This document shows positions 1 to 8,843 of a DNA stretch of 64,000 nt, piece by piece. The stretch comes from Oscillospiraceae bacterium (GTDB lineage Bacteria > Bacillota > Clostridia > Oscillospirales > Ruminococcaceae): positions 62,001-126,000 of the forward strand of contig JAGAUA010000044.1 of NCBI GenBank assembly GCA_017847885.1, given 5' to 3'. The translations under genes were made by a program, and so were the position numbers. How positions within the stretch are numbered: the stretch's first letter is position 1; each line of letters begins with the position of its first letter. Under the pieces are notes generated by a model. It was not told the origin of the DNA. It made no database searches and was given only the letters and a program-made list of their open reading frames with translations.

Positions 1-1
1 G

Positions 2-337
2 TACGCCTATCTGCTGGCGCGTTCCTATTACGCGGAGCTTATACAGACAGGCGTCAAGATATATGAATACACCCCCGGCTTTGTTCATGCAAAGTCGTTT
101 ACCAGCGACGACATAAAGGCTGTTGTGGGCTCTATTAACCTTGACTACCGCAGCCTGTTCCTGCATTTCGAATGTGCCTGCTATTTCTACCGCAGCCCCG
201 TTGTTGCGCAGGTGGAGGACGATTTCCGGGAAACGCTGAAAAAATGCTCACTTGTGACCCTTGAGGAATGCAGAAAATATAACATATTCAAGAAAATAGC
301 AGGGCGCGTGCTGAGGCTTTTTGCTCCGCTTATGTGA
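2..337 (+). CDS. cls: Cardiolipin synthase, C-terminal part (cut by window start)
   Basis: Only the last 111 codons are present; the start lies outside the window. The visible part holds the second phospholipase D catalytic motif: His-x-Lys in HAKSF, then Asp, then GSINLD (HxKx4Dx6GSxN). This is the signature of cardiolipin synthases, which join two phosphatidylglycerols into cardiolipin at the membrane. The C-terminal tail is basic and hydrophobic, as expected for this family. The next gene starts 17 nt downstream in the same direction, so the three membrane genes at the left edge may be one operon. The family is clear; cardiolipin synthase versus another PLD-type phosphatidyltransferase is inferred from the tail. 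Confidence 0.85.
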   Translation, partial: YAYLLARSYYAELIQTGVKIYEYTPGFVHAKSFTSDDIKAVVGSINLDYRSLFLHFECACYFYRSPVVAQVEDDFRETLKKCSLVTLEECRKYNIFKKIAGRVLRLFAPLM

Positions 338-353
338 TGAAAGGAATGAATGT

Positions 354-1544
354 ATGTCTCTTGACAAAAAAACGGCGTTAAAAATAATCGGCATAGCTTC
401 CGCAATTGCCGCGGTATACTGCGCGCTGCAAAATCTTGCCGCGGTGGCAGGGTTTCTCAAAACGGTGCTTTCCATGCTTATGCCGTTTTTCACGGGCGCT
501 GCAATCGCGTTTGTGATAAACGTGCCGATGAGGGCTGTAGAAAAGCATCTTTTCCCCAAAAGCGTGAAGCTTGCAAAGCTTCGCAGACCTCTTGCCCTTG
601 TGATAACTCTGCTTGCGATAGTGCTTGCGGTGGCAGCAGTAATGATACTCGTCATTCCCCAGGTCGTGACAACGGCTTCAAATCTCGGTCAGCAGATACC
701 TGCATTTATGGCTAAGGGGCAGGAATATATCGAGAAATTTTTCAAGGATTACCCCCAGATACAAGGCTGGATATCCGAATTCAGAATTGACTGGCAGAAC
801 GTGCTTTCCTCCGTCTCGGGCTGGATAACAAGCGGTCTGTCCTCAACGATAAGCGTTGCAACAAGCGCGGTCAGCGGAATAGTATCCGCGGTCATCGGAT
901 TTGTTTTTGCGCTGTATATCCTGCTGCAAAAAGAAAAGCTGGGCAATCAGGCAAGAATGGTGCTGTACGCTCTCGTACCCGAAAAGGCGGCGGACAAAAC
1001 CTTAGAGATAGCTTTGCAGGCAAACAAGACCTTTTCAAACTTTCTTTCGGGGCAATGCCTTGAAGCGGTCATTCTCGGCTGTATGTTTGCGGTAGCGATG
1101 CTTATACTGCGTATGGATTACGTTGCGCTGATAAGCGTGCTTATCGCTTTCACCGCGCTTATACCAATGGTGGGCGCGTTTATCGGCTGCTTTATCGGCA
1201 CGTTCCTCCTGCTTATGGAAGACCCCATGCAGGCGCTTTTCTTCGTGATAATGTTCCTTGTCCTCCAGCAGATAGAGGGAAATCTCATATACCCCAAGGT
1301 AGTGGGCGAAAGCGTTGGACTTCCCGCAATATGGGTGCTTTTCGTGGTAACTATCGGCGGCAAGCTGATGGGCGTTTTCGGTATGCTTGTTATGATACCG
1401 ACGGCGTCGGTGCTGTATGCGCTTTTCCGCGAGTTCGTGGTGAAAAGGCTTAAAGGAAAAAGCGCGAGGGTGCAGAAAATGTTCTTTAAAAAAGCCGTGC
1501 CTGCGGCGGCTAATGCAAATACAAACTGCAAAAACAAAGGCTGA
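354..1544 (+). CDS. AI-2E family transporter (PerM/YdgG-like permease)
   Basis: 396 residues, about eight hydrophobic segments arranged as in the AI-2E/UPF0118 family: two at the N-terminus, a soluble amphipathic stretch around residues 100-160, then a cluster of helices ending in a motif like GESVGLPAIWVLF. Family members have been linked to autoinducer-2 export, Na+/H+ antiport or small-molecule efflux; the substrate cannot be read from sequence. I chose ATG 354 rather than an upstream TTG because AAAGGA lies about 9 nt before it. It follows the cardiolipin synthase fragment closely and precedes a VTT protein, so all three may be co-transcribed envelope genes. Confidence 0.85.
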   Translation: MSLDKKTALKIIGIASAIAAVYCALQNLAAVAGFLKTVLSMLMPFFTGAAIAFVINVPMRAVEKHLFPKSVKLAKLRRPLALVITLLAIVLAVAAVMILVIPQVVTTASNLGQQIPAFMAKGQEYIEKFFKDYPQIQGWISEFRIDWQNVLSSVSGWITSGLSSTISVATSAVSGIVSAVIGFVFALYILLQKEKLGNQARMVLYALVPEKAADKTLEIALQANKTFSNFLSGQCLEAVILGCMFAVAMLILRMDYVALISVLIAFTALIPMVGAFIGCFIGTFLLLMEDPMQALFFVIMFLVLQQIEGNLIYPKVVGESVGLPAIWVLFVVTIGGKLMGVFGMLVMIPTASVLYALFREFVVKRLKGKSARVQKMFFKKAVPAAANANTNCKNKG

Positions 1545-1582
1545 GGCAGTTTCTCGGCACTTTTCATAAGAAGGTAATTTCA

Positions 1583-2269
1583 ATGTCGGAAAAAAGAGGA
1601 ACAAGGGTGCTTAAAAAAATCATTCAGCTTGCGCCCGTTGTGATGATAATATGCTGTGCGGCAATATATTTGCGGTTTTTCCGCGGCGTGACCATTGAGC
1701 ATATCCTTGAATTTACACCCGAAAATCTTTGGCTTGCGGCTCTTGTCATGCTGGGACTTTTCGCGCTGAAATCGCTGTCGTTATTTTTCCCGATGCTTGT
1801 TCTTATTGCCGCGTCGGGAAGCATATTCCCCACGTTTCTTTCGGCGGTAACAGTCAACTGCGCAGGAGTGGCGGTGATGCTGCTTCTGCCTTACGCGATT
1901 GGCAGATTTGCGGAAAAGGAGTTCGTGCAGGAGCTTATCAACAAGAACAAAAACGCGGACAAGCTTCGGGAGATACAGTCGGACAACGAGCTTTTCATAG
2001 CGTATTTTCTGAGGGTGATAAACCTTCTTCCCTGCGACCTTGTGAGTATGTTTCTCGGTTCAACGGGTTTCGGGCTGGGAAAATATATGCTGGGCTCTTT
2101 CCTCGGCATACTCCCCGGACTTATCACCACCACGCTCATGGGAGCAAACGTGCAGAACCCCTCATCGCCGAAATTCTGGGCATCAATAATTGTCGAGGTG
2201 GTGTTTGCGGTTTCCTCATCTGCGGCATATTATCTGTACAAGAAAAAGCACAAAAAAAGCAAAAGCTGA
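1583..2269 (+). CDS. TVP38/TMEM64 (VTT-domain) membrane protein
   Basis: 228 residues with a VTT (SNARE-associated/DedA-superfamily) core: an N-terminal helix, a re-entrant region around FPMLVLIAASGSIFPT, the F-x-x-R motif (YFLRVINLLPCD) and a G-rich segment (STGFGLGKYMLGS). Relatives of the DedA branch move lipids, including undecaprenyl phosphate, across the membrane; the TVP38 branch is less well defined. The start is supported by an AAGAAGG ribosome site about 8 nt upstream. It is the last gene before a strong terminator. The C-terminus is very lysine-rich (KKKHKKSKS). Confidence 0.85.
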   Translation: MSEKRGTRVLKKIIQLAPVVMIICCAAIYLRFFRGVTIEHILEFTPENLWLAALVMLGLFALKSLSLFFPMLVLIAASGSIFPTFLSAVTVNCAGVAVMLLLPYAIGRFAEKEFVQELINKNKNADKLREIQSDNELFIAYFLRVINLLPCDLVSMFLGSTGFGLGKYMLGSFLGILPGLITTTLMGANVQNPSSPKFWASIIVEVVFAVSSSAAYYLYKKKHKKSKS

Positions 2270-2271
2270 AA

Positions 2272-2310
2272 AACGCCCGGGAAGAGCAGATTTCTTCCCG
2301 GGCGTTTGTA
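2272..2310. terminator. Bidirectional intrinsic terminator
   Basis: A perfect 14-bp stem (2272-2285 with 2293-2306, core CGCCCGGGAAG) with a 7-nt loop. On the minus strand it is followed by GTTTTT, so it serves metA as well as, or better than, the rightward VTT gene. Confidence 0.85.
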
Positions 2311-2313
2311 TAT

Positions 2314-2493
2314 TTAAGGAAGCACTGATTAAACCACGCCTTGCGGCTTGGCACGCACCTCGCTTGCAGATTTTCCGTCATCTTGCACAGAAATTTCTTG
2401 ACATACGACAGTATGCCTGCGAAATTTCTATACAATCTGACGAAAAATCTGACTTCGCAATCTGCGCACCAGATTTAATCAGTACTTCCTTAA
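2314..2493. repeat. Fold-back MITE-like repeat, family 1, copy 1
   Basis: A 180-bp element bounded by inverted repeats that begin TTAAGGAAGCACTGATTAAA; the right end is its complement with one mismatch. The whole element is an imperfect palindrome with internal stems (CAGATTTTCCGTCA / TGACGAAAAATCTG and AGAAATTTC / GAAATTTCT) around a conserved loop containing CATACgacaGTATG. A second copy in opposite orientation is at 10560-10735. It codes for no credible protein, so a non-autonomous mobile palindromic element is the best reading. Its right end contains the stop codon of metA. Confidence 0.8.
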
Positions 2494-3419
2494 TAAATAA
2501 GCGGCTCAAGCTCGTTAAGGTCATAGGGGGTTTTCTGGTAAACGCAGTAGTTGAGCCAGTTTGAAAACAGCAGATTTGCATGGGCGCGCCAGTTGAAATG
2601 TGGCGGCTGGGAGGGGTCGTCATAGGGGAAATAATGCTTCGGCACCTCAATGGGCAGCCCCTTGTCCCTGTCACGGAAATACTCGTTTGCAAGGGTGAAG
2701 CGGTCGTACTCAAAATGCCCCATGAGGAAGAACTGCCGCTCGGTTTTGTCCGCGATGATATTCACTCCCGATTCGGGGGAAGCCGCAAGAATTTGAAGCT
2801 CCCTGACCTTTTCAACGTCCATGCGCTTTATCTCGGTATGCCGCGAATGTGGCACGGAGAAATTCTCGTCAAAGCCGCGGAGAAGCGGATGATTTGCCAC
2901 CTCAAATTTGTGGGGAAATACTCCGAACATTTTCTTGGGCAGGTCGTACTTTGGGACGCCGTAGTGGTAATAAAGTCCTGCCTGCGCGCCCCAGCAGATA
3001 TGCAGGGTGGAATACACGTTTTCCTTTGACCATTCCATTATGCCGCAAAGCTCTTTCCAGTAGTCCACGTCCTCAAAGGGTATCTGCTCCACGGGCGCGC
3101 CTGTTATGATAAGCCCGTCGAAGCGCTGGTCCTTAACGTCCTCAAAGGTCTTGTAAAACTTGGTAAGATGCTCTATCGAGGTGTTTTTCGTCACATGGCT
3201 CGCCATCTGTATAAGCTCGATATCCACCTGAAGCGGCGTATTTGAAAGCAAACGAAGTATCTGGGTCTCCGTCTCGATTTTCTTGGGCATAAGGTTTACT
3301 ATCGCAATTTTGATAGGACGTATATCCTGGTGAGCCGCGTCGGTATCGGTCATAACAAAGATGTTTTCATTGTTCAGCACGGCGTATGCGGGAAGATTGT
3401 TGGGTATATTAATCGGCAT
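2490..3419 (-). CDS. metA: Homoserine O-acetyltransferase (MetA type)
   Basis: 309 residues, the same length as E. coli MetA. It acylates homoserine in the first committed step of methionine synthesis. Visible catalytic residues are the nucleophile Cys142 (HICWGAQAG) and His235/Glu237 (GHFEYD). Residue 111, which sets acyl-donor choice in this family, is Glu (TGAPVE) rather than the Gly of E. coli, predicting acetyl-CoA rather than succinyl-CoA. The ATG at 3419 is preceded by GGAGGAAC at ideal spacing. An in-frame extension upstream is rejected because it runs antisense-like through the lipoprotein gene. The start overlaps the lipoprotein stop by 11 bp, implying translational coupling. The stop lies in the end of a fold-back repeat. 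Confidence 0.93.
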   Translation of the reverse strand: MPINIPNNLPAYAVLNNENIFVMTDTDAAHQDIRPIKIAIVNLMPKKIETETQILRLLSNTPLQVDIELIQMASHVTKNTSIEHLTKFYKTFEDVKDQRFDGLIITGAPVEQIPFEDVDYWKELCGIMEWSKENVYSTLHICWGAQAGLYYHYGVPKYDLPKKMFGVFPHKFEVANHPLLRGFDENFSVPHSRHTEIKRMDVEKVRELQILAASPESGVNIIADKTERQFFLMGHFEYDRFTLANEYFRDRDKGLPIEVPKHYFPYDDPSQPPHFNWRAHANLLFSNWLNYCVYQKTPYDLNELEPLIY

Positions 3420-3984
3420 CGGTTGTTCCTCCGTTGGAAGTTGTTGTGGCTGATGTTTGCTCCTCCGAGTATTTTGTGTCCGCGGAAACCTTTTGTACGG
3501 CGGCGGTATCCGCGCTGGGACGGGGCGGCATGGTATGCTTTGTCGTTTCGGACGTCTGCTCCGTTTCCTCGGAAATCGGCACCTCTGTTTCGGCGCTGAT
3601 TTCACCGTCGGGCAAAGAGGTCTCAGTAACGGATGTATCCGTCACGGATTTATCCGTCAAGGCTCTTGTTACCGCAGTATCTCTTGGTATATCCGCGTTA
3701 TGGGACTTGTCCGCCGAAACGGCTGCGGAAATGCCCGTATCCGCCCGAAGGGAGTTGCCGCGCGAAACGGAGTAGTAATAAACGTCCGTCCCCGTAGGCT
3801 GGGTCGTGGTATAGGTAGCCATATACTCGCTGTATGTATCCGCAGGTATCCTTTCCGTTACGGTGACTGCCGTCAGATAGGGAACGGGGTCTGTATAAAC
3901 TACCGTCCTTGTGCTGTCGCCCACGCACCCCGAAAAGGCAAGCGCAGCAAAAACAATTCCGAAAATAACGAAATACTTTTTCAT
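3409..3984 (-). CDS. Thr/Ser-rich lipoprotein of unknown function
   Basis: 191 residues. The N-terminus [20 protein letters not shown] is a lipoprotein signal with lipobox FSGC, so the mature protein is tethered to the outer face of the membrane. The rest is rich in Thr, Ser, Asp and Glu (for example [14 protein letters not shown]) and looks disordered. I recognise no domain. It precedes metA with an 11-bp overlap and shares its promoter, but nothing in it suggests a metabolic role; it may be a wall-spanning linker protein. The SD upstream of the ATG is weak. Confidence 0.7.
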   Translation of the reverse strand: MKKYFVIFGIVFAALAFSGCVGDSTRTVVYTDPVPYLTAVTVTERIPADTYSEYMATYTTTQPTGTDVYYYSVSRGNSLRADTGISAAVSADKSHNADIPRDTAVTRALTDKSVTDTSVTETSLPDGEISAETEVPISEETEQTSETTKHTMPPRPSADTAAVQKVSADTKYSEEQTSATTTSNGGTTDAD

Positions 3985-3994
3985 AATAAAGTAT

Positions 3995-4023
3995 ATTTTA
4001 CCACAAATCAAATTTTTTTTCAA
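3995..4023 (-). promoter_or_regulatory. Promoter of lipoprotein-metA operon
   Basis: Minus strand TTGAAA (4018-4023), 17-bp AT-rich spacer, TAAAAT (3995-4000); 10 nt upstream of the lipoprotein ATG, which therefore has an almost leaderless mRNA. Confidence 0.7.
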
Positions 4024-4088
4024 GAGCAAATGTGACTTTTTATAAATACGCAGGGAATATGTTTTTGGTGTTTTTGTGCAAAATGCGA

Positions 4089-4117
4089 TTGAATTTTTAT
4101 AAGGAATGTGGTATAAT
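4089..4117 (+). promoter_or_regulatory. Promoter of the ABC exporter operon
   Basis: TTGAAT (4089-4094), 17-bp spacer with TG just before the -10, TATAAT (4112-4117); 38 nt before the first ABC gene. Confidence 0.75.
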
Positions 4118-4154
4118 GGAATGTGAAATTTTGATAAGAGAGGTAAAAGGACGT

Positions 4155-5900
4155 ATGGTAAAAAAACTGGCAAAATGCATACGCGAGTATAAAGCTGTCT
4201 CGATAGCAACGCCTATTCTGGTTTTGCTTGAGGTCGTGATGGAATGTATTATCCCGTTTATAACAGCCGCCCTTGTGAACAACATCAAGGCAGGCTGCGG
4301 CATGAAAACCATAATCGGCTACGGTCTTGCCCTTACGGGAATGGCGCTGCTGTCGCTGACCTTCGGCTCGGTGGCGGGAATAACCTGCTCGACTGCCTCA
4401 TGTGGTCTTGCGAAAAATCTCCGCAAGGATATGTTCTACAAGGTACAGCAGTTTTCCTTTGAAAATATCGACAAATTCTCCACATCTTCACTTGTTACGC
4501 GTCTTACAACGGACGTCACAAACGTGCAGATGGCGTACATGATGATAATACGAATGGCGGTGCGCTGTCCGTTCATGCTTATTTTTGCATTCGTTATGGC
4601 GTTTGTCATGGGCGGAAAAATGGCGTTTATCTTCCTTCTTGTAGCGCCTATTCTTGGTGTAGGACTTGCAATTATTACTGCAAAGGTAATGCCGCTGTTC
4701 AATAACGTGTTCAAAAAATACGACCGTATCAACAGCTCCATTCAGGAAAATATCAAGGGCATACGCGTGGTAAAATCCTATGTCCGCGAGGAGCATGAAA
4801 AGGAAAAATTCGGTGCGGCTGCGGAGGACGTTTGCAAGGACTTCACCCTTGCGGAAAGAATTCTTGCGATAAACAATCCGCTTATGCAGTTCTGCCTTTA
4901 TGCGGTAATGGTTTTCGTGCTTTCCTTCGGCTCGTACACTATCATCACATCACGGGGTCTTGACCTTGATGTGGGACAGTTCAGCGCGCTGCTTACTTAC
5001 AGCTTTATGATACTGATGAGCCTTATGATGATATCCATGGTTTTCGTTATGATAACCATGGCTACCGAGTCCTGCAAGCGTATCGTCGAGGTGCTTGACG
5101 AGGAAAGTGCTCTGCAAAACCCCGAAAACCCAGTTTACGAGGTCAAGGACGGCTCGGTGGACTTTGACGGGGTATGCTTCAAATACTCCAAAAATGCCGA
5201 AAGGAACACGCTTTCCGATATCGACCTGCACATAAAGTCGGGTCAGACCGTGGGCATAATCGGCGGCACGGGTTCTTCCAAGTCCTCGCTGGTTCAGCTT
5301 ATTTCCCGTCTTTACGATGTGACCGAAGGCTCGGTCAAGGTGGGCGGACTTGATGTAAGAAGCTATGACATCGAAAGCCTGAGAAATCAAGTCGCGGTGG
5401 TGCTTCAGAAAAACATTCTGTTTTCGGGCACGATAAAGGACAACCTTCGCTGGGGCAACAAAAATGCTACCGACGAGGAAATGGTAGAAGCCTGCAAGCT
5501 TGCACAGGCGGACGAGTTTATCAGCACCTTCCCCGACGGCTATGACACATACATCGAGCAGGGCGGCGCAAACGTATCCGGCGGTCAGAAGCAGAGGCTT
5601 TGTATCGCAAGAGCGCTGCTGAAAAAGCCGAAAATACTTATCATGGACGACTCCACAAGCGCCGTTGACACAAAGACCGACTCGCTTATCAGAAAGGCTA
5701 TGCGGGAGTATATCCCCGAAACTACAAAGATAGTCATTGCCCAGCGTATTTCCTCCGTTCTTGACGCTGACATGATAATTGTTATGGAAGGCGGAAAAAT
5801 CGGTGCTGTGGGCACCCATGACGAGCTGCTTAAAACCAACGAGGTCTACAAGGACCTTTACATTATGCAGAACAAAGGAGGTGCAGAAGATGAGCAATAA
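4155..5900 (+). CDS. ABC exporter half-transporter A (degenerate ATP site)
   Basis: 581 residues: about six transmembrane helices (residues 15-310), then an ATPase domain. Walker A near residue 368 reads GGTGSSKSS (Ser in place of the Gly before Lys). The signature motif near 474 is canonical (NVSGGQKQR). Walker B near 494 ends in Asp-Asp (ILIMDDS), so the catalytic Glu is Asp. These are the marks of the degenerate-site subunit of heterodimeric type IV exporters such as BmrCD or TM287/288. The partner follows with an 11-bp overlap. Start ATG 4155 is chosen because the protein aligns with the family from MVKKLAKCIREY onward; the upstream in-frame extension covers the promoter. Likely multidrug or lipid export; substrate unknown. 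Confidence 0.92.
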   Translation: MVKKLAKCIREYKAVSIATPILVLLEVVMECIIPFITAALVNNIKAGCGMKTIIGYGLALTGMALLSLTFGSVAGITCSTASCGLAKNLRKDMFYKVQQFSFENIDKFSTSSLVTRLTTDVTNVQMAYMMIIRMAVRCPFMLIFAFVMAFVMGGKMAFIFLLVAPILGVGLAIITAKVMPLFNNVFKKYDRINSSIQENIKGIRVVKSYVREEHEKEKFGAAAEDVCKDFTLAERILAINNPLMQFCLYAVMVFVLSFGSYTIITSRGLDLDVGQFSALLTYSFMILMSLMMISMVFVMITMATESCKRIVEVLDEESALQNPENPVYEVKDGSVDFDGVCFKYSKNAERNTLSDIDLHIKSGQTVGIIGGTGSSKSSLVQLISRLYDVTEGSVKVGGLDVRSYDIESLRNQVAVVLQKNILFSGTIKDNLRWGNKNATDEEMVEACKLAQADEFISTFPDGYDTYIEQGGANVSGGQKQRLCIARALLKKPKILIMDDSTSAVDTKTDSLIRKAMREYIPETTKIVIAQRISSVLDADMIIVMEGGKIGAVGTHDELLKTNEVYKDLYIMQNKGGAEDEQ

Positions 5901-7788
5901 GCCCCATGCTGCAAAAAAAGGCACGACAAAACGCGTGATAAAGACCCTGTTTGAGTTTTACCCCGTAATGCTGCCACTCACTATTTTCTGCATACTTTTC
6001 AATGCTGTTGTAAGCTCGCTTCCGTCGGTATTCATGCAGAAGGTCATCGAGGCAGTCGAGACAAGCTGGCAGAGCGGCGTATGGGACGAGGTGGGCAAAA
6101 CCATTCTCGGAACAGTCGCGATACTTGCAATATTTTATGTGCTTTCCCTTGCTTCGGGATTTATCTTCAACCAAACAATGGCGATAATGACCCAAGGCAC
6201 GCTGAAAAAGCTTCGTGTGAAGATGTTCAACAAAATGCAGGACCTTCCCGTAAAATTCTTTGATACAAACAACCACGGCGACATTATGAGCCATTACACC
6301 AACGATATCGACACCCTGCGCCAGATGATATCCCAAAGCTTCCCCCAGCTTTTCGTAACAGCTGTAACGGTGACAACGCTGCTGTTTATCATGTTCTATT
6401 TCTGCTTGTGGCTTGCGCTTGTTGTTATCGCAGGCGTGGTCGTAATGCTGATAATCACCCAAAAGGTAGGAGGCGGCTCGGCACGGCATTTCGTGAGCCA
6501 GCAGATAGCTCTCGGCAAGGAAGAGGGCTACATCGAGGAGATAATGAACGGTCAGAAGGTTGTCAAGGTTTTCTGCCGCGAGGAAGAGTGCAAGGCTGAC
6601 TTCGACAGGATAAACGACAAGCTTTTTGAAGAGGCTGAGCGTGCAAACAAATACGCAAATATCCTCGGTCCCGTGCTTAACAATATCGGCAACATCATTT
6701 ACGTTTTGGTCGCGGTGGCAGGCGGCTTCCTCTATCTGAACAACGTTCCCAACGTAAGCATTTCGGGACTTGCCATAAGCATAAGCGTTGTTGTTCCGTT
6801 CCTTAACATCACAAAGCAGTTCACGGGCAATATCGGTCAGATATCCCACCAGATAAACTCCGTTGTTATGGGTCTTGCAGGTGCAGACCGTATCTTCACT
6901 CTCCTTGACCTTGAGCCCGAGGCGGACGACGGCTACGTTACCCTTGTCAATGCTAAAGAGGAAAACGGACAGCTTACCGAATGTGCCGAACGCACAGGTC
7001 TTTGGGCGTGGAAGCACCCCCATCAGGCTGACGGCACGATAACCTATACTCCCCTTAAAGGCGCTATCGTCATGGACGGCGTTGACTTCGGCTACACCGA
7101 GGAAAAGACCGTACTCCACGACATAAAGCTTTTTGCCGAGCCGGGACAAAAGGTTGCGTTCGTTGGCGCAACGGGTGCAGGAAAAACCACTATAACAAAC
7201 CTGCTGAACCGATTCTACGACATTGCCGACGGAAAGATACGCTATGACGGCATAAACATCAATAAGATAAAAAAGAGCGACCTGCGCCGCTCTTTGGGTG
7301 TAATTCTTCAGGATACCAACCTGTTTACGGGAACGGTCATGGACAATATCCGCTACGGCAGGCTTGACGCGTCCGACGAGGAATGTATGAAGGCTGCAAG
7401 GCTTGCAGGCGCTCACGACTTTATCAGCCGTCTTCCCGAGGGATACAACACCGTGCTTACCGAAAACGGAAGCAGTCTTTCCCAAGGACAGAGACAACTT
7501 CTTGCAATCAGCCGCGCGGCGGTCGCAGACCCTCCCGTAATGATAATGGACGAAGCGACGTCCTCAATCGACACCCACACCGAGGCGGTGGTACAGCGCG
7601 GAATGGACGCACTTATGAAGGGCAGAACGGTATTTGTTATCGCTCACAGGCTTTCCACAGTAAAGAATTCGGACGTTATCATGGTGCTTGAACAGGGCAG
7701 GATAATCGAACGCGGAAACCACGAAAAGCTTATTGCCGAAAAGGGCAAGTACTACCAGCTTTATACGGGCGCTTTCGAGCTTGAATAA
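5890..7788 (+). CDS. ABC exporter half-transporter B (active ATP site)
   Basis: 632 residues: six transmembrane helices, then an ATPase. Walker A near 425 is GATGAGKTT; Walker B near 550 has the catalytic Glu (VMIMDEATSSID). Its signature motif near 529 is LSQGQ instead of LSGGQ. The changes complement subunit A: the active site forms from B's Walker motifs plus A's normal signature, and the degenerate site from A's altered Walker motifs plus B's altered signature. An extra segment of about 40 residues (around 350-390, WAWKHPHQADG) joins the two domains. The start is supported by AAAGGAGGTG, and the overlap with A implies coupled translation. Confidence 0.93.
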   Translation: MSNKPHAAKKGTTKRVIKTLFEFYPVMLPLTIFCILFNAVVSSLPSVFMQKVIEAVETSWQSGVWDEVGKTILGTVAILAIFYVLSLASGFIFNQTMAIMTQGTLKKLRVKMFNKMQDLPVKFFDTNNHGDIMSHYTNDIDTLRQMISQSFPQLFVTAVTVTTLLFIMFYFCLWLALVVIAGVVVMLIITQKVGGGSARHFVSQQIALGKEEGYIEEIMNGQKVVKVFCREEECKADFDRINDKLFEEAERANKYANILGPVLNNIGNIIYVLVAVAGGFLYLNNVPNVSISGLAISISVVVPFLNITKQFTGNIGQISHQINSVVMGLAGADRIFTLLDLEPEADDGYVTLVNAKEENGQLTECAERTGLWAWKHPHQADGTITYTPLKGAIVMDGVDFGYTEEKTVLHDIKLFAEPGQKVAFVGATGAGKTTITNLLNRFYDIADGKIRYDGININKIKKSDLRRSLGVILQDTNLFTGTVMDNIRYGRLDASDEECMKAARLAGAHDFISRLPEGYNTVLTENGSSLSQGQRQLLAISRAAVADPPVMIMDEATSSIDTHTEAVVQRGMDALMKGRTVFVIAHRLSTVKNSDVIMVLEQGRIIERGNHEKLIAEKGKYYQLYTGAFELE

Positions 7789-7800
7789 ACGAAAAATAGA

Positions 7801-7842
7801 CGGCAGATATGTACGCTTTATATGTACATATCTGCCGTTTTT
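7801..7842. terminator. Bidirectional terminator between ABC operon and cysK
   Basis: A perfect 14-bp stem CGGCAGATATGTAC / GTACATATCTGCCG (7801-7814, 7824-7837) with T-runs on both strands. Confidence 0.9.
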
Positions 7843-8770
7843 AATCTGCAAACAGCGTAGTTGAAAAATAACGCGCGCCCGTGTCGGGAAGCAGAGTCAC
7901 GATTATCTTTCCCTTGTTTTCGGGACGCTTTGCAAGCTGCACCGCCGCCCATACTGCCGCGCCCGAGGATATTCCCACCAGAACGCCCTCTTCCCGTGCA
8001 AGCTTTCTTCCCGTTTCAAATGCATCGTCGTTTTCAACGGTGATTATTTCGTCGTAAATATCCGTGTTAAGTGTTTCGGGTACAAAGCCTGCGCCTATTC
8101 CCTGAATTTTGTGAGGTCCCGACACGCCCTCTGAAAGCACGGGTGAGCCCTTCGGCTCCACCGCAACTACCTTGACATTGGGATTTTTTGACTTTAAGTA
8201 TGCACCCACGCCGCTTATTGTGCCGCCCGTGCCGACTCCCGCAACAAAGATGTCAACCTTTCCGTCGGTGTCGTTCCATATCTCTGCGCCCGTTGTTTTT
8301 TCGTGCGCCTTGGGGTTTGCGGGGTTTGTAAACTGGGACGGAACAAAGCTGTCGGGTATCTGCTCTGCAAGCTCCTTCACCTTTGCGATTGCTCCCTTCA
8401 TTCCCTTTGCGCCTTCCGTAAGCACAAGCTCTGCGCCGTATGCTTTCATAATATTTCGCCGCTCAATGCTCATGGTCTCGGGCATGGCGATTATTATGCG
8501 GTATCCCCGTGCGGCAGCTACCGCGGCAAGACCTATACCCGTGTTTCCGCTCGTCGGCTCGATGATAACGCTGCCGGGCTTCAACAGACCTTTTTCCTCC
8601 GCGTCGTCTATCATTGCCTTGGCAATTCTGTCCTTTACGCTTCCTGCCGGATTAAAATATTCAAGCTTTCCGAAAATCGTCGCTTTAAGTCCCAGCTCCT
8701 TTTCGATGCCCGAAAGCTCAAGAAGCGGAGTGCCGCCGATGAGGTCCGTAATGCTTTTATATGTTTTCAT
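7841..8770 (-). CDS. cysK: Cysteine synthase A (paralog 1)
   Basis: 309 residues, usual CysK length. It makes cysteine from O-acetylserine and sulfide using PLP. The PLP lysine is in [11 protein letters not shown] (near residue 46), the substrate loop is PTSGNTGIG, and the phosphate-binding loop is GVGTGGT. A second CysK sits at 32507-33439 and is similar along its whole length. It is a single-gene unit: consensus promoter with an inverted repeat upstream, strong terminator downstream. SD AAGGAG is about 8 nt before the ATG. Confidence 0.95.
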   Translation of the reverse strand: MKTYKSITDLIGGTPLLELSGIEKELGLKATIFGKLEYFNPAGSVKDRIAKAMIDDAEEKGLLKPGSVIIEPTSGNTGIGLAAVAAARGYRIIIAMPETMSIERRNIMKAYGAELVLTEGAKGMKGAIAKVKELAEQIPDSFVPSQFTNPANPKAHEKTTGAEIWNDTDGKVDIFVAGVGTGGTISGVGAYLKSKNPNVKVVAVEPKGSPVLSEGVSGPHKIQGIGAGFVPETLNTDIYDEIITVENDDAFETGRKLAREEGVLVGISSGAAVWAAVQLAKRPENKGKIIVTLLPDTGARYFSTTLFAD

Positions 8771-8814
8771 GAAAATCAGCTCCTTAATATATATCGCCTA
8801 TCTGAATTATATGT

Positions 8815-8843
8815 ATTATAGCATCTTATTCCTATTATGTCAA
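8815..8843 (-). promoter_or_regulatory. Promoter of cysK paralog 1
   Basis: Minus strand perfect consensus: TTGACA (8838-8843), 17 bp, TATAAT (8815-8820). A perfect promoter normally needs a repressor, which fits the inverted repeat over its -35. Confidence 0.9.

Noticed and set aside
1035..1604. His/Lys-rich 189-codon minus-strand frame opposite the AI-2E gene
   Set aside because: Composition is typical of the antisense of a membrane protein gene; no SD, no family.
2136..2564. Similar small peptides encoded by both family 1 repeat copies (RLAAWHA.. / RLTAWHA..)
   Set aside because: The likeness follows from the DNA repeat; frames open into neighbouring genes and have no start signals.
5863..7497. 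Open frame of 544 codons on the minus strand within the second ABC gene
   Set aside because: Fully antisense to a clear ABC exporter; no SD, no family resemblance; arises from the codon bias of the real gene.
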